This document shows, piece by piece, positions 9,277 through 17,927 of a stretch of DNA of 64,000 bases (positions within the stretch are counted from its first letter, which is position 1; every line of letters starts with the position of its first letter). The notes under the pieces were generated by a model. It made no database searches. It saw nothing but the letters and a program-made list of their open reading frames with translations, and had not been told where the DNA came from. The stretch is from positions 248,001 to 312,000 of the forward strand of contig NZ_JAAORF010000001.1 of assembly GCF_017696275.1 (NCBI RefSeq), in the 5' to 3' direction. The translations under genes and the position numbers were made by a program. This DNA comes from Prochlorococcus marinus XMU1405. Lineage in GTDB: Bacteria; Cyanobacteriota; Cyanobacteriia; PCC-6307; Cyanobiaceae.

Positions 9277-10830
9277 TTAATGTAAAAAATGCCTTTTTTG
9301 GGTAAATACCATAGAGATTCCTTTCGAATTACACATATCAATACTTTCTTTGTCTCTTAGACTTCCTCCAGGTTGAATAATGGCTTTTATTCCATATTCA
9401 TTTGCTAGTTCTACAGTATCTGCAAATGGGAAAAACCCATCGCTGGCCAAGACAGCATCAGAACATAACCTTCCAGCTGCTTTTAGTGCAATTTTTGCTG
9501 CTCCTACTCTATTCATTTGTCCAGCTCCAATCCCTATAGTTTTTTGGTCTTTTGCAATAACAATGGCATTAGATTTGACGTGTTTACAAATTTTCCATGC
9601 AAAATTTAGATCTAAGTTAGTTTGATTACTCGGATTTTTATTAGTTACTGAAATCCAATTTTCAGTTTTTTCTTCATTATCGTCAGTATCTTGAACTAGT
9701 AATCCTCCCATTATTGATTTAGTAGAATTTTGATTCTTTTTTGGAAGTTGATCTTTTGAAAACTTTAAAATTCTTAAATTCTTTTTAACTTTTAAAATTT
9801 CTAAAGCTTCCTCATCAAAAGATGGAGCGACGACACACTCTAAGAAAATATCTTTGAGCTGAATTGCGGTCTCACTATCAACATTTGAATTAAAAGCAAC
9901 TATTCCTCCAAATGCACTAACAGAGTCGCATTCCAAAGCATTCAAAAATGCTTTAGAAGCTGAATTACTTATAGAGGCACCACAAGGATTATTGTGTTTT
10001 AAAATAACAGAGGCATACATGTCGGTTGTCAGTGCATCTTTTTCTGAGTAGCCAAATTCTAAAACTGTTGAAAGTGCCGACTCTAGATCTAATAGATTGT
10101 TATAACTTAAGTCTTTTCCTTGTAATTGTTCTGCTGAGTTCCATCCAATGTTACTTAAACCATACCAGAAAGCTTTTTGATGTGGATTCTCCCCATATCT
10201 TAAGGTTTTGATTAGTGGATAAGATTCAATATATTTGGAAGCTTGTAAATCTCTTTTTTTTCTTATCCAATTAGATATTGCAGCGTCATAGTCTGCTGTA
10301 TGTTGAAAAGCTTCAAGAGCTAATTTTGCTTTATATGAGTCTTTCAATTCACCTTTTTTACTTTCTTCAAGAAAATTTTGATACTGACTAGGATCTACTA
10401 AAACGGAGACATCTTTATGATTTTTAGCTGCAGAACGAATCATAGATGGCCCTCCGATATCAATATTTTCAATAGCAGCTTCCCATTTAGCTCCCTGATC
10501 TACAGTTTTTTTAAAAGGATATAAATTTACTACTACTAAGTCAATTAACTCAAGATTGTTAGCTTCTATATCTTTTTTATGTTCCTCATCAGTTCTTTTA
10601 GCTAATATTCCTCCGTGTATTTTTGGATGTAAAGTTTTAACTCTCCCTCCAAGAATTTCTGGAGAATTAGTAAAATCAGCAACTTTAATAACTGGAATTT
10701 TAGCCTCTATAAGATGTTTGGCAGTTCCTCCACTTGATAGAATTTTATAATTAAGTTGCTCTACCAATTTCTTACAAAATGGAATAATATTTTTTTTATC
10801 AGAGACACTTACTAAAGCTAATGGAGACAT
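9277..10830 (-). CDS. purH: Bifunctional AICAR transformylase / IMP cyclohydrolase
   Basis: PurH carries out the last two steps of IMP synthesis: formyl transfer from 10-formyl-THF to AICAR, then ring closure. At 517 residues it is the normal length. The N-terminal MGS-like cyclohydrolase domain (1 to about 195) starts LALVSVSDKKNIIPF and contains GGRVKTLHPKIHGGIL. The C-terminal transformylase domain includes the catalytic block KHNNPCGAS and, near the end, ASDGFFPFADTVELANEYG. It is transcribed divergently from the neighbouring hydrolase gene. Confidence 0.97.
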   Translation of the reverse strand: MSPLALVSVSDKKNIIPFCKKLVEQLNYKILSSGGTAKHLIEAKIPVIKVADFTNSPEILGGRVKTLHPKIHGGILAKRTDEEHKKDIEANNLELIDLVVVNLYPFKKTVDQGAKWEAAIENIDIGGPSMIRSAAKNHKDVSVLVDPSQYQNFLEESKKGELKDSYKAKLALEAFQHTADYDAAISNWIRKKRDLQASKYIESYPLIKTLRYGENPHQKAFWYGLSNIGWNSAEQLQGKDLSYNNLLDLESALSTVLEFGYSEKDALTTDMYASVILKHNNPCGASISNSASKAFLNALECDSVSAFGGIVAFNSNVDSETAIQLKDIFLECVVAPSFDEEALEILKVKKNLRILKFSKDQLPKKNQNSTKSIMGGLLVQDTDDNEEKTENWISVTNKNPSNQTNLDLNFAWKICKHVKSNAIVIAKDQKTIGIGAGQMNRVGAAKIALKAAGRLCSDAVLASDGFFPFADTVELANEYGIKAIIQPGGSLRDKESIDMCNSKGISMVFTQKRHFLH

Positions 10831-10863
10831 TATGGGAAAGTTTGCTTACTTAAGAATATAAAC

Positions 10864-11481
10864 ATGAAATATGCTATCAATCATGAATTTGTCTCGATTA
10901 GCTCTCAAACTGCAACTCATAGAATTATTTTGATGCATGGTTGGGGAGCTGATTCAGATGACCTTTTGACATTTGGAAAGGAGATGACTGAAAAAATAAA
11001 TCTTGATTTTGAGTTAATTTCTTTGAGGGCTCCTGGATTACACCCAAGCGGTCAGGGAAGACAGTGGTATGGATTATACCCACATGATTGGAATGGAGCT
11101 GAGGTTGAAGTAAATAAACTTCTAGTTACATTAAAAAAATTTGATACTAATCAAATTCCACTAAAAAAAACAATTTTGTTGGGGTTCTCTCAGGGGGCGG
11201 CAATGGCAATTGATGCAGGATTCAAATTAAATTTTGGATTAATTGTTGCTTGTAGTGGTTATCCTCACCCCAACTGGGCCCCAGGAAAAAAATGCTCGCC
11301 ATTTATTATTAGTCATGGTTTATTTGATGACGTCGTGCCTATAGATGCTTCTAGGACTATTTATGAAAAGGTAAAGATTAAATCTTCTAAATTTTGTGAA
11401 TTATTAGAATTCGATGGATTTCATCAAATTGATTCAAATTTAATTAATTTTATAAGTTCAAATATAAGTAATATTTTTTAA
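10864..11481 (+). CDS. Carboxylesterase/phospholipase-type alpha/beta hydrolase
   Basis: A 205-residue alpha/beta hydrolase of the small carboxylesterase (acyl-protein-thioesterase/YpfH-like) group. The N-terminal strand leads to LMHGWGADSDDL (oxyanion-loop HG motif). The nucleophile elbow is GFSQGAAMA, with Ser near residue 115. A late aspartate (ISHGLFDDVVP) and histidine (FDGFHQID) complete a plausible catalytic triad. The substrate cannot be told from sequence. Its stop codon overlaps that of the opposite DUF3155 gene in a shared TTAA. Confidence 0.85.
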   Translation: MKYAINHEFVSISSQTATHRIILMHGWGADSDDLLTFGKEMTEKINLDFELISLRAPGLHPSGQGRQWYGLYPHDWNGAEVEVNKLLVTLKKFDTNQIPLKKTILLGFSQGAAMAIDAGFKLNFGLIVACSGYPHPNWAPGKKCSPFIISHGLFDDVVPIDASRTIYEKVKIKSSKFCELLEFDGFHQIDSNLINFISSNISNIF

Positions 11482-11846
11482 ACAAAAGCATATTCGTATT
11501 CTTCAATCTCTTCCCAATCATCTGCAGTAAGTTCTAGGCCTTCAAATATTTTTTCTTCACCAATTCCTTCAACTACAACTTTTAGTGATGGAAATAGAAA
11601 ATGATTTTCTTCAGCATATTGCGCGCTAAATAACCCTTTTTCACCCCAAAAAAACCTATCGGTGGTATGTTCATTTCTTCTGACATTGAAGACTGAAGGT
11701 GCAGAGAGACCATTTTCAGCTATGAATCTTCTTGCTGCTGTAACTGGTTTATGTTTGCCAGTTTCGATATGATAAATAGGTACATGTGCCATTACTCTTT
11801 GGCCAGCCAATCTTCTTCTGCTGATTCTCTTTCTCTTTTTTGACAT
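11478..11846 (-). CDS. DUF3155-family conserved cyanobacterial protein
   Basis: A 122-residue protein with a very basic start (MSKKRKRISRRRLAGQRVM), then PIYHIETGKHKPVTAARRFI, and an acidic C-terminus (LTADDWEEIEEYEYAFV). The basic block suggests nucleic-acid or ribosome contact, but no function is known to me. A strong Shine-Dalgarno (AGGAG, about 10 nt upstream) supports the ATG at 11846. Upstream lies a hairpin-rich leader region. The 3' end overlaps the convergent hydrolase gene by 4 bp. Confidence 0.88.
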   Translation of the reverse strand: MSKKRKRISRRRLAGQRVMAHVPIYHIETGKHKPVTAARRFIAENGLSAPSVFNVRRNEHTTDRFFWGEKGLFSAQYAEENHFLFPSLKVVVEGIGEEKIFEGLELTADDWEEIEEYEYAFV

Positions 11847-12096
11847 TGATTGGTACTCCTGAAATTATTAATGAGATTAGTCTTGTTTATTTTTACTAAT
11901 CTTACTATCTGTGATTTTGAATTCACTTCGAATTACATAGAGGACCCATCAACCCCTGATGTAGCTTAAAATATGATTAAATGTTCATATTTAAGGCTGG
12001 CTTAAGTCAGACCTCTTTATATATCTTAATACTTTTTTCATATTTTACAAGCCCTTTTTCAAATTTTTCCAAAAATTTCTCTAAATTTCATTTATC
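11847..12096. promoter_or_regulatory. Divergent 250-bp intergenic region with nested inverted repeats
   Basis: The region separates the DUF3155 gene (minus) from the histidine kinase (plus). It holds an 8-bp inverted repeat AGATTAGT/ACTAATCT (11874-11881, 11895-11902). It also holds a compact cluster at 11939-12016: closing pairs AGAGG/CCTCT around hairpins at 11947-11961, about 11963-11998 and 11997-12010. A minus-strand promoter-like pair, TTGTAA (12045-12050) and TAAGAT (12023-12028) with a 16-bp spacer, would start RNA near 12016, just at the edge of the cluster. This could be a structured 5' leader or a small RNA; the strand is undecided because one pair is a G-U wobble only on the plus strand. 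Confidence 0.4.
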
Positions 12097-13233
12097 ATGG
12101 ACCTCTCAAAAAAATTTGAAGAATTAATCATAAAACAGTTAGAGAGTTTCGGTTGCTCCATGGGTGTGACTCATTTAGTAATGTATCTTGCTTCAGCTAA
12201 GCAAGGAACTAAAGCATCTTTTGAATTGATTGGGCAATGGCCGCAGACTGATAGACTCCTAAAATCAATAGAAGACGATCCTTCACTAAAAGTTTCTTCT
12301 CCTAATAGAAGATGGTACCCTCTTCAAGAAAATGATATTCTCCTTGGTGTCCTTAGGGTAGAAACTGATTTGAGGGGAGGAAATTGGCCAGTATCTCTTG
12401 ATTCCAGAATAAAAGCGCTTTCAATATCTTTAGCTAAATGCGTTTCTATCGAATTAGAACGTCAAAATAAAAATAAAGAAATTGATTATTTAAAAAATCA
12501 GGTCAATGTCATAATTCATCAATTGAGGAATCCATTAGCTGCTCTAAGAACATATGCAAAATTACTAATCAAAAGACTTGGTTCAGATGATGACTCTATT
12601 GAAATAGTTGAACGCATGATAATAGAGCAAAAACAAATTAATAATTATATGGACTCTTTTGCGCAATTAAATACAACTATTCAACTTCCCTTAGACATTG
12701 GAGAAGAAAGATTATTATTACCACCAAATTTAGATAATAAAATGGAAATAACTATTCAGAGTTTATTGAGGCCAATTTTAGAAAGGGGTAAAGCTAACGC
12801 GAAATTAGAAAATAGAGATTGGACAGAACCTTCTCTGTGGCCACATTGGGCTTTATCGCCATTAAAGGCAAAATATGCTGTCATCGCTGAAATTGTTGCC
12901 AATTTATTAGAAAATGCATTTAAATATGCCCAAAAAGATGCTGAGATTGGCCTTGCTATTACGAGTAAAGGTATTTGCATATTCGATGATGGTAAAAAAA
13001 TAACCAAAAATGAGAATGAAAAAATTTTTCAAAAAGGTTTTAGAGGATCTGCTGCTAAGAAGCAGGACGGAACCGGTGTGGGACTTTTTTTAGCTAGGAA
13101 ATTAGCACAACAAATTGGAGGAGATTTGAGATTGTTGGAAAATAACTCGATTGATAATACTGAGAAATTCAAAAATCTTAAGAAGAAAAATATTTTCTAT
13201 TTAGAACTACCTATAAAAGAATTGCATGCATAA
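12097..13233 (+). CDS. Sensor histidine kinase, Hik2/CSK-like
   Basis: A 378-residue soluble two-component kinase with no membrane segment. Residues 1 to about 120 form a GAF-like sensor region. The dimerisation/phosphoacceptor helix carries His141 in VIIHQLRNPLAALRTYAKLL. The ATPase domain has an N box (IVANLLENAFKYA), a DDGKKI region in place of DxGxG, and a G box (GTGVGLFLARKLAQQIGG). The H-box resembles cyanobacterial Hik2, the relative of chloroplast sensor kinase linked to redox control of photosystem genes; that subfamily call is from memory. No response regulator is adjacent. Its 3' end overlaps cobS by 23 bp. Confidence 0.85.
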   Translation: MDLSKKFEELIIKQLESFGCSMGVTHLVMYLASAKQGTKASFELIGQWPQTDRLLKSIEDDPSLKVSSPNRRWYPLQENDILLGVLRVETDLRGGNWPVSLDSRIKALSISLAKCVSIELERQNKNKEIDYLKNQVNVIIHQLRNPLAALRTYAKLLIKRLGSDDDSIEIVERMIIEQKQINNYMDSFAQLNTTIQLPLDIGEERLLLPPNLDNKMEITIQSLLRPILERGKANAKLENRDWTEPSLWPHWALSPLKAKYAVIAEIVANLLENAFKYAQKDAEIGLAITSKGICIFDDGKKITKNENEKIFQKGFRGSAAKKQDGTGVGLFLARKLAQQIGGDLRLLENNSIDNTEKFKNLKKKNIFYLELPIKELHA

Positions 13234-13975
13234 ACAACATTGTAGTTTCAACAAGTACAACACTTGCACCGCAGACATCTCCATTAAAGCCTCCAATTTG
13301 TTTACCCAGTATGTTTGGGATAGAGTAGCTTAGAAAAATACCAATCAAAATAAGAAATAAAAATTTTATTATTATTGCTTGGGATGTAATTGAAACTAAT
13401 TGGTATGCAATGAAAATTAAAAGAAAAATAATGGAGATCAAAGATTCTTTTTTCAGTCCATTCCAAAACTTTTTGTGACTAATAGATTTTTTCTTATAAC
13501 TCATATATTTAAACTTTTCTATAAAAAATAAATTTGAAAATCTTCCCCAAAATAAGCATATAGGTAAAACAAAAATTATTAGGTTTTGAATTTTCAATAT
13601 GCAAGCAATTTGAATTAAAGTTATAAAAACTAAAGCTTGAACACCGAAGGATCCAACTTTACTGTCTTTCATGGCTTTTAAACGTTTCTTTTTACCCGCA
13701 AAAATACCATCGAAAGTATCCATTAAACCATCAATGTGCAGACCACCAGTAATTAGATAGCCTGAAGCCAAACAAATTAATGTAGATGCATAAATGGACC
13801 AAGAGTTTGTTATTAAAAAAAGAAAAATATAGCTCTGTATTGTTCCAATAAAAAATCCTAAAGGCGGCGCAAATTGTGCAATATTTTTAAATTCGGGTTT
13901 AATTAAAGGTAACTTTGGAAATGTCGTATAGAAAATCCAAGATCCTGCAAAATTTTTTATTAAATATTTTATGAT
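13211..13975 (-). CDS. cobS: Adenosylcobinamide-GDP ribazoletransferase (cobalamin synthase)
   Basis: CobS joins adenosylcobinamide-GDP to alpha-ribazole in the last steps of B12 synthesis; it is an integral membrane enzyme. The hallmark GGLHIDGLMDTFDGIFAG is present, followed by KDSKVGSFGV, several hydrophobic helices, and QIGGFNGDVCGASVVLVE near the C-terminus. Family-like sequence runs upstream of the first standard start (TTG, first base 13771), with GSWIFYTTFPKLPLI and AQFAPPLGFFIG. The frame stays open to a TGA at 13991-13993. No in-frame ATG, GTG or TTG occurs between 13772 and 13990, so I place the start tentatively at the ATC/ATA codons at 13970-13975. The alternatives are an unusual start or a sequencing variant. 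Confidence 0.85.
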   Translation of the reverse strand: MIKYLIKNFAGSWIFYTTFPKLPLIKPEFKNIAQFAPPLGFFIGTIQSYIFLFLITNSWSIYASTLICLASGYLITGGLHIDGLMDTFDGIFAGKKKRLKAMKDSKVGSFGVQALVFITLIQIACILKIQNLIIFVLPICLFWGRFSNLFFIEKFKYMSYKKKSISHKKFWNGLKKESLISIIFLLIFIAYQLVSITSQAIIIKFLFLILIGIFLSYSIPNILGKQIGGFNGDVCGASVVLVETTMLFMHAILL

Positions 13976-14049
13976 GAGATAAAAATAGATTCAATATTAA
14001 ATAATAGAGTAGATTAAATGAAAAAGGATTAAAAATTTTATAAATTATC

Positions 14050-15168
14050 GTGTTTGAATTTGAAATTACATCGAATTGCAGTAATACAGGAGCAAGAACT
14101 GGTATTTTTCATACACCAAATGGTCAGGTAAATACACCAAAATTTATGCCTGTGGGTACTTTGGCAACGGTTAAAGGAATTTCATCTAAGCAGTTAATCT
14201 CTACAGGATCAGAAATGATTCTCTCAAATACCTTTCATCTTCATCTACAACCTGGAGAAAAATTAGTTAAAGATTCTGGCGGAATACATAACTTTATGAA
14301 TTGGCCTAAGCCTATTCTTACTGATTCAGGTGGATATCAAGTTTTTAGTTTGGCTAAATTAAATAATATTTCTGATAAAGGTGTGGAATTTAAAAATCCA
14401 AGAGATGGTAGTCATGTATTTTTATCTCCTGAAAAAGTAATACAGATTCAAATGGATCTTGGATCAGATGTTGCGATGGCTTTTGATCATTGTCCTCCTC
14501 ACACAGCTAGTGAAAATGATATTGAGGACTCTTTACAAAGAACTCATTCATGGTTGCAAAAATGTGTTGAGACTCATCAGAAATCTAATCAAGCATTATT
14601 TGGCATAGTTCAAGGTGGTAAGTTTCCCAGATTGAGAGAATATAGTGCAAAATATACAAGTTCTTTTGATCTGCCTGGAATAGCAGTGGGAGGTGTAAGT
14701 GTTGGCGAGGAAGTCGAAGAAATACATAGTGTAATTAATTACGTTGCGAAATTTTTACCAACAAATAAACCAAGATATTTAATGGGAATTGGCTCTTTAA
14801 GAGAAATTTCTTTAGCTGTTGCTAATGGATTCGATATATTTGACTGTGTTTTGCCTACAAGACTAGGAAGACATGGGACCGCATTTTTTAATGATGAAAG
14901 ATTGAATTTGCGAAATGCCCGATTTAAAAATGACTTTTCTCCGATTGATAAAACTTGTGAATGTGAGACTTGTAAATCCTATTCTCGAGCATATTTGCAT
15001 CATCTAATAAGAAATGACGAAATATTAGGATTAACCCTCATAAGTTTGCATAATATTGCTCACTTAATAAGATTTACTAATGCAATTTCTACTGCGATTA
15101 GAGATAATTGTTTTACAAATGATTTCGCTCCTTGGAAAACATCCTCTATTGCACACCATACATGGTAA
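14050..15168 (+). CDS. tgt: tRNA-guanine transglycosylase
   Basis: Tgt exchanges guanine 34 of GUN-anticodon tRNAs for the queuosine precursor preQ1. The 372-residue length is typical. The catalytic aspartates sit in [13 protein letters not shown] (near residue 94) and [17 protein letters not shown] (near 270). The C-terminal zinc site is CECETC followed by a histidine pair (YLHHLI). The start is GTG at 14050. psbK follows after 34 bp, so psbK may be co-transcribed. Confidence 0.97.
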   Translation: MFEFEITSNCSNTGARTGIFHTPNGQVNTPKFMPVGTLATVKGISSKQLISTGSEMILSNTFHLHLQPGEKLVKDSGGIHNFMNWPKPILTDSGGYQVFSLAKLNNISDKGVEFKNPRDGSHVFLSPEKVIQIQMDLGSDVAMAFDHCPPHTASENDIEDSLQRTHSWLQKCVETHQKSNQALFGIVQGGKFPRLREYSAKYTSSFDLPGIAVGGVSVGEEVEEIHSVINYVAKFLPTNKPRYLMGIGSLREISLAVANGFDIFDCVLPTRLGRHGTAFFNDERLNLRNARFKNDFSPIDKTCECETCKSYSRAYLHHLIRNDEILGLTLISLHNIAHLIRFTNAISTAIRDNCFTNDFAPWKTSSIAHHTW

Positions 15169-15202
15169 CGTCTTATCATAATTAATTAAATTATTAAAAA
15201 AG

Positions 15203-15343
15203 GTGCTCACTCTATTTAATACATTCGCTGAATTGCCCGAGGCGTACAAGGCCTTTGCTCCAACTGTTGATGTTCTTCCTCTTATTCCTTTATTTTTCTT
15301 TTTATTGGTATTTGTTTGGCAAGCTGCAGTTGGATTTAAATAA
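15203..15343 (+). CDS. psbK: Photosystem II reaction centre protein K
   Basis: A 46-residue single-helix subunit of photosystem II. Translation from the GTG at 15203 gives a short leader, then [20 protein letters not shown], and a hydrophobic helix ending [10 protein letters not shown]; the LPEAY...DVLP(L/V)IP core is diagnostic of PsbK. In the family the first residues are removed during maturation. It lies 34 bp after tgt on the same strand. Confidence 0.95.
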   Translation: MLTLFNTFAELPEAYKAFAPTVDVLPLIPLFFFLLVFVWQAAVGFK

Positions 15344-15369
15344 AATACTTTTAGTTTAGATTGTTAGTA

Positions 15370-16374
15370 TTAGAAGGGATTTTCAAGTAAAATCGCATCT
15401 CCCGAATTATCTACAGCACTCTCTATAAAATCAGCAATTTTTAGAGCTCTTGAGGCTTGCTCACCATCTACCTCAGGAGTTTCTTTACCTTGAACGCATT
15501 TAAGAAAATGCTCAAGTTCTGCATAAAGAGGTTCAATGGAGGTTGTACTAACTTCTTCGACATAACCATCATTTCTATAAACTAATTCCCCATGTTCTGC
15601 TGTGTATGATTCATGAGACTTTCGATGGATTTGTAAAGAGTGATTTAAGAAATCAGTTTCTACTAGTCCATTTTGGCAGTGAGCACTTAAATTTCTAATT
15701 TTTTTATGACTCATTTTGCTGGCAGTTAAGCTTGCAATAACATTATTTTTAAAAACTAAAGTAGCATTAACATAATCTATTAATCCTTCGCTATTTCTTC
15801 CTCCAACAGCTGCTAATTTTTGTATTTTTGAGTTTACAAGCTCTAAAATAAGATCAATATCATGAATCATTAAATCCATTACTACCGATACATCATTTGC
15901 TCTGTCTGCATGAGGACTATGCCTCCTTGCTTCTAAAACAACAATTTCTTCATTATTAACAATTTTATTTAATTCTCTAAAAGCAGGATTAAATCTTTCA
16001 ATATGTCCAACTTGTAATAGACAATTACTTTCATTAGCGGCCTCTATTAAGGATTTTGCCTCCAACTCATTAGCTGCAATAGGTTTTTCAATGAGAACGT
16101 TCGTACCTCCATTTAGACAATCTAGTCCAACCTTATGATGAAGTAGTGTCGGGACAGCAATACAAATCGCATCAACTTTTGGAATTAAGTCCTTATAATT
16201 TTTGAACCATTCACATTGAAATTGTTCAATCGCTAATTTACCTCTTTCTTCATTTGGATCTGCTACTCCAATGAGATTTGCATCTTTGAGTAAACTTAGC
16301 ACTCGAGCATGATGCCAACCCATATTCCCTATGCCTATTACTCCAACCTTTACGGGTGATGAGGTTGGTTGCAT
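15370..16374 (-). CDS. Gfo/Idh/MocA-family NAD(P)-dependent oxidoreductase
   Basis: A 334-residue dehydrogenase-like protein. The N-terminal Rossmann fold starts VGVIGIGNMGWHHARVL (GxGxxG), followed by AVPTLLHHKVGLDCL and the conserved EKPIA motif (about residues 96-100). The C-terminal alpha/beta domain contains VVMDLMIHDIDLILEL, with the family's catalytic-area histidine. Members act on sugars, inositol or related compounds; the substrate here is not evident from sequence or neighbours. It converges on psbK and lies downstream of a CNNM-type gene on the same strand. Confidence 0.9.
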   Translation of the reverse strand: MQPTSSPVKVGVIGIGNMGWHHARVLSLLKDANLIGVADPNEERGKLAIEQFQCEWFKNYKDLIPKVDAICIAVPTLLHHKVGLDCLNGGTNVLIEKPIAANELEAKSLIEAANESNCLLQVGHIERFNPAFRELNKIVNNEEIVVLEARRHSPHADRANDVSVVMDLMIHDIDLILELVNSKIQKLAAVGGRNSEGLIDYVNATLVFKNNVIASLTASKMSHKKIRNLSAHCQNGLVETDFLNHSLQIHRKSHESYTAEHGELVYRNDGYVEEVSTTSIEPLYAELEHFLKCVQGKETPEVDGEQASRALKIADFIESAVDNSGDAILLENPF

Positions 16375-16424
16375 AATTTTAAATCCATGTATTTATTATC
16401 ATTATCCTCCATGGCGAGCCACAT

Positions 16425-17693
16425 TTAGCTTTTGGGAAGAATTATTTTAACACGATCAATTTTTGGACCTGACATCGAAATAACTTCAAATTTGATGTTA
16501 TTAGAATCTAAAACGTCCCCAATTTTTGGAACCAATTGAAATTTTTCTAGCAGAAATCCAGCAAGAGTATGATAATCTTCGCCTTCTGGAATGGAACATC
16601 CTAACTTCTTATTTATATCAATAATTTCTGATTTTCCAGCTATTGACCATTTTTTAGAGAAATTATCTAACATTCTCATATCGGAATAAATTCTATTGTT
16701 GAGCATTTCCTCTCCAACTATTTCGCCATTTAGATCAGCTGCAGTTATGAGCCCCTCTGTCCCACCATGTTCATCAACTACTAGTAAGAAAGGATTGTAG
16801 TCTCTCACTATTGGAAATATTTCTGCTAAAGAACATGTTTCTATAATTTTCGTCACTGGTAAAAGGAACGGCTCTAATAATGTATTTGATTCCATTTCAC
16901 CTTTTGAAATTGGCTTGGCTAGATAACGTAAATCTAATACACCTAATACATCATCTAAAGACTCACCAATCACAAAGAATCGAGCATGGCGAGTTTTATC
17001 AACTTGTTTCATAAGTTCTGAAAAGGTTATATTTTTTGGCAAAGTTACCATTTCAGATCTTGGAATCATTACTTCTTTAACTTGTGTATCTTTTAAAGCA
17101 AAAACTCCCTCTAGAATATTTTTCTCATCTGGTTTTAAACCTGTTACATTGTCTGTTTCTATAAGAGTTTCTAATTCTCCTGCCGATAAACCCGAGTTTA
17201 GAGAATCCCATTTGTCATTTAAATTGAATAAGCCTAAACATGCGCTAGCAAAGAATTCTATTATCTTCACTATAGGATTCATAGCTTTTCTAACGGCATC
17301 AAATATTGTTGTAAGCCTCAATGCAGCAGATTCTGGATTGTTAATTACTAGTGCTTTAGGAATTAGTCCAGAAACGAGAGTAACAATTAAAACAACCAAT
17401 AAAAACAATAGAAGATCATAAAATCTATTTGACAAGATATTGCTTTTCCAATAATCATTAGCCAGGTTATTGCTAAGCCATCCAATTGCAATTAATGAAA
17501 TTGTCACTCCAAATTGAGAGGCAATTAATGAAGATCTAAAGCGTTTTTGAATTTTTAAAATTGAAAATGCTCCTTTCTTTTTTTCCTCTATCAACCTTAA
17601 AACTTTACTTGGCCTTATTAATAAAAAAGAGAGTTCACTCGCTGCGAAAAAAGCTGGGAAAAATAAAAGAAATAAAAGTAGAGTTATTTTCAT
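16425..17693 (-). CDS. CNNM/HlyC-CorC family membrane protein with CBS pair
   Basis: A 422-residue protein with three parts. The first is a DUF21 (CNNM) transmembrane region of about four helices (1 to about 150). The second is a CBS-domain pair (about 200-325; TQVKEVMIPRSEMVTLP and FLLVVDEHGGTEGLITAADL). The third is a C-terminal CorC_HlyC domain (ISMSGPKIDRVKIIL). Such proteins are linked to magnesium or cobalt transport. The older hemolysin label is not supported by context. The Gfo/Idh gene lies downstream on the same strand and tRNA-Met upstream. Confidence 0.92.
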   Translation of the reverse strand: MKITLLLFLLFFPAFFAASELSFLLIRPSKVLRLIEEKKKGAFSILKIQKRFRSSLIASQFGVTISLIAIGWLSNNLANDYWKSNILSNRFYDLLLFLLVVLIVTLVSGLIPKALVINNPESAALRLTTIFDAVRKAMNPIVKIIEFFASACLGLFNLNDKWDSLNSGLSAGELETLIETDNVTGLKPDEKNILEGVFALKDTQVKEVMIPRSEMVTLPKNITFSELMKQVDKTRHARFFVIGESLDDVLGVLDLRYLAKPISKGEMESNTLLEPFLLPVTKIIETCSLAEIFPIVRDYNPFLLVVDEHGGTEGLITAADLNGEIVGEEMLNNRIYSDMRMLDNFSKKWSIAGKSEIIDINKKLGCSIPEGEDYHTLAGFLLEKFQLVPKIGDVLDSNNIKFEVISMSGPKIDRVKIILPKS

Positions 17694-17711
17694 TCAATAA
17701 CAAATGAATAA

Positions 17712-17784
17712 TGGGGGTGGCGAGGATCGAACTCGCCTTAGCCAAATTATGAGTTTGGTGCATTCACCAGATTGCTACACCCCC
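17712..17784 (-). tRNA. tRNA-Met (anticodon CAT, elongator type)
   Basis: On the minus strand 73 nt fold into a cloverleaf with acceptor GGGGGTG/CACCCCC and discriminator A. The anticodon stem CCAAA/TTTGG encloses CTCATAA, with CAT at 34-36. The fully paired first acceptor position argues against initiator tRNA. A lysidine-modified tRNA-Ile(CAT) cannot be fully excluded from sequence alone, so the elongator-Met call is likely but not certain. Confidence 0.85.
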
Positions 17785-17927
17785 AAAGGGAATTTATGTA
17801 ATTTTAATTTACATTGAATTTCAATATACAATATAAAAATAATATTTCAAAAAACACCTCATTTGGAAGTTTTTGTGAGATTTCTTTTTTTTCTTCTAAT
17901 CTTTAAATATTAATTTAACTTTTACTA

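Noticed and set aside
11939-12016. Repeat cluster read as a tRNA, SRP RNA or Yfr1-type RNA
   Set aside because: There is no T-loop GTTC motif, no GGAA SRP tetraloop context and no unpaired ACTCCTCACAC motif of Yfr1.
16425-17693. Hemolysin
   Set aside because: The HlyC/CorC label is historical; the DUF21-CBS-CorC layout points to ion transport or sensing.
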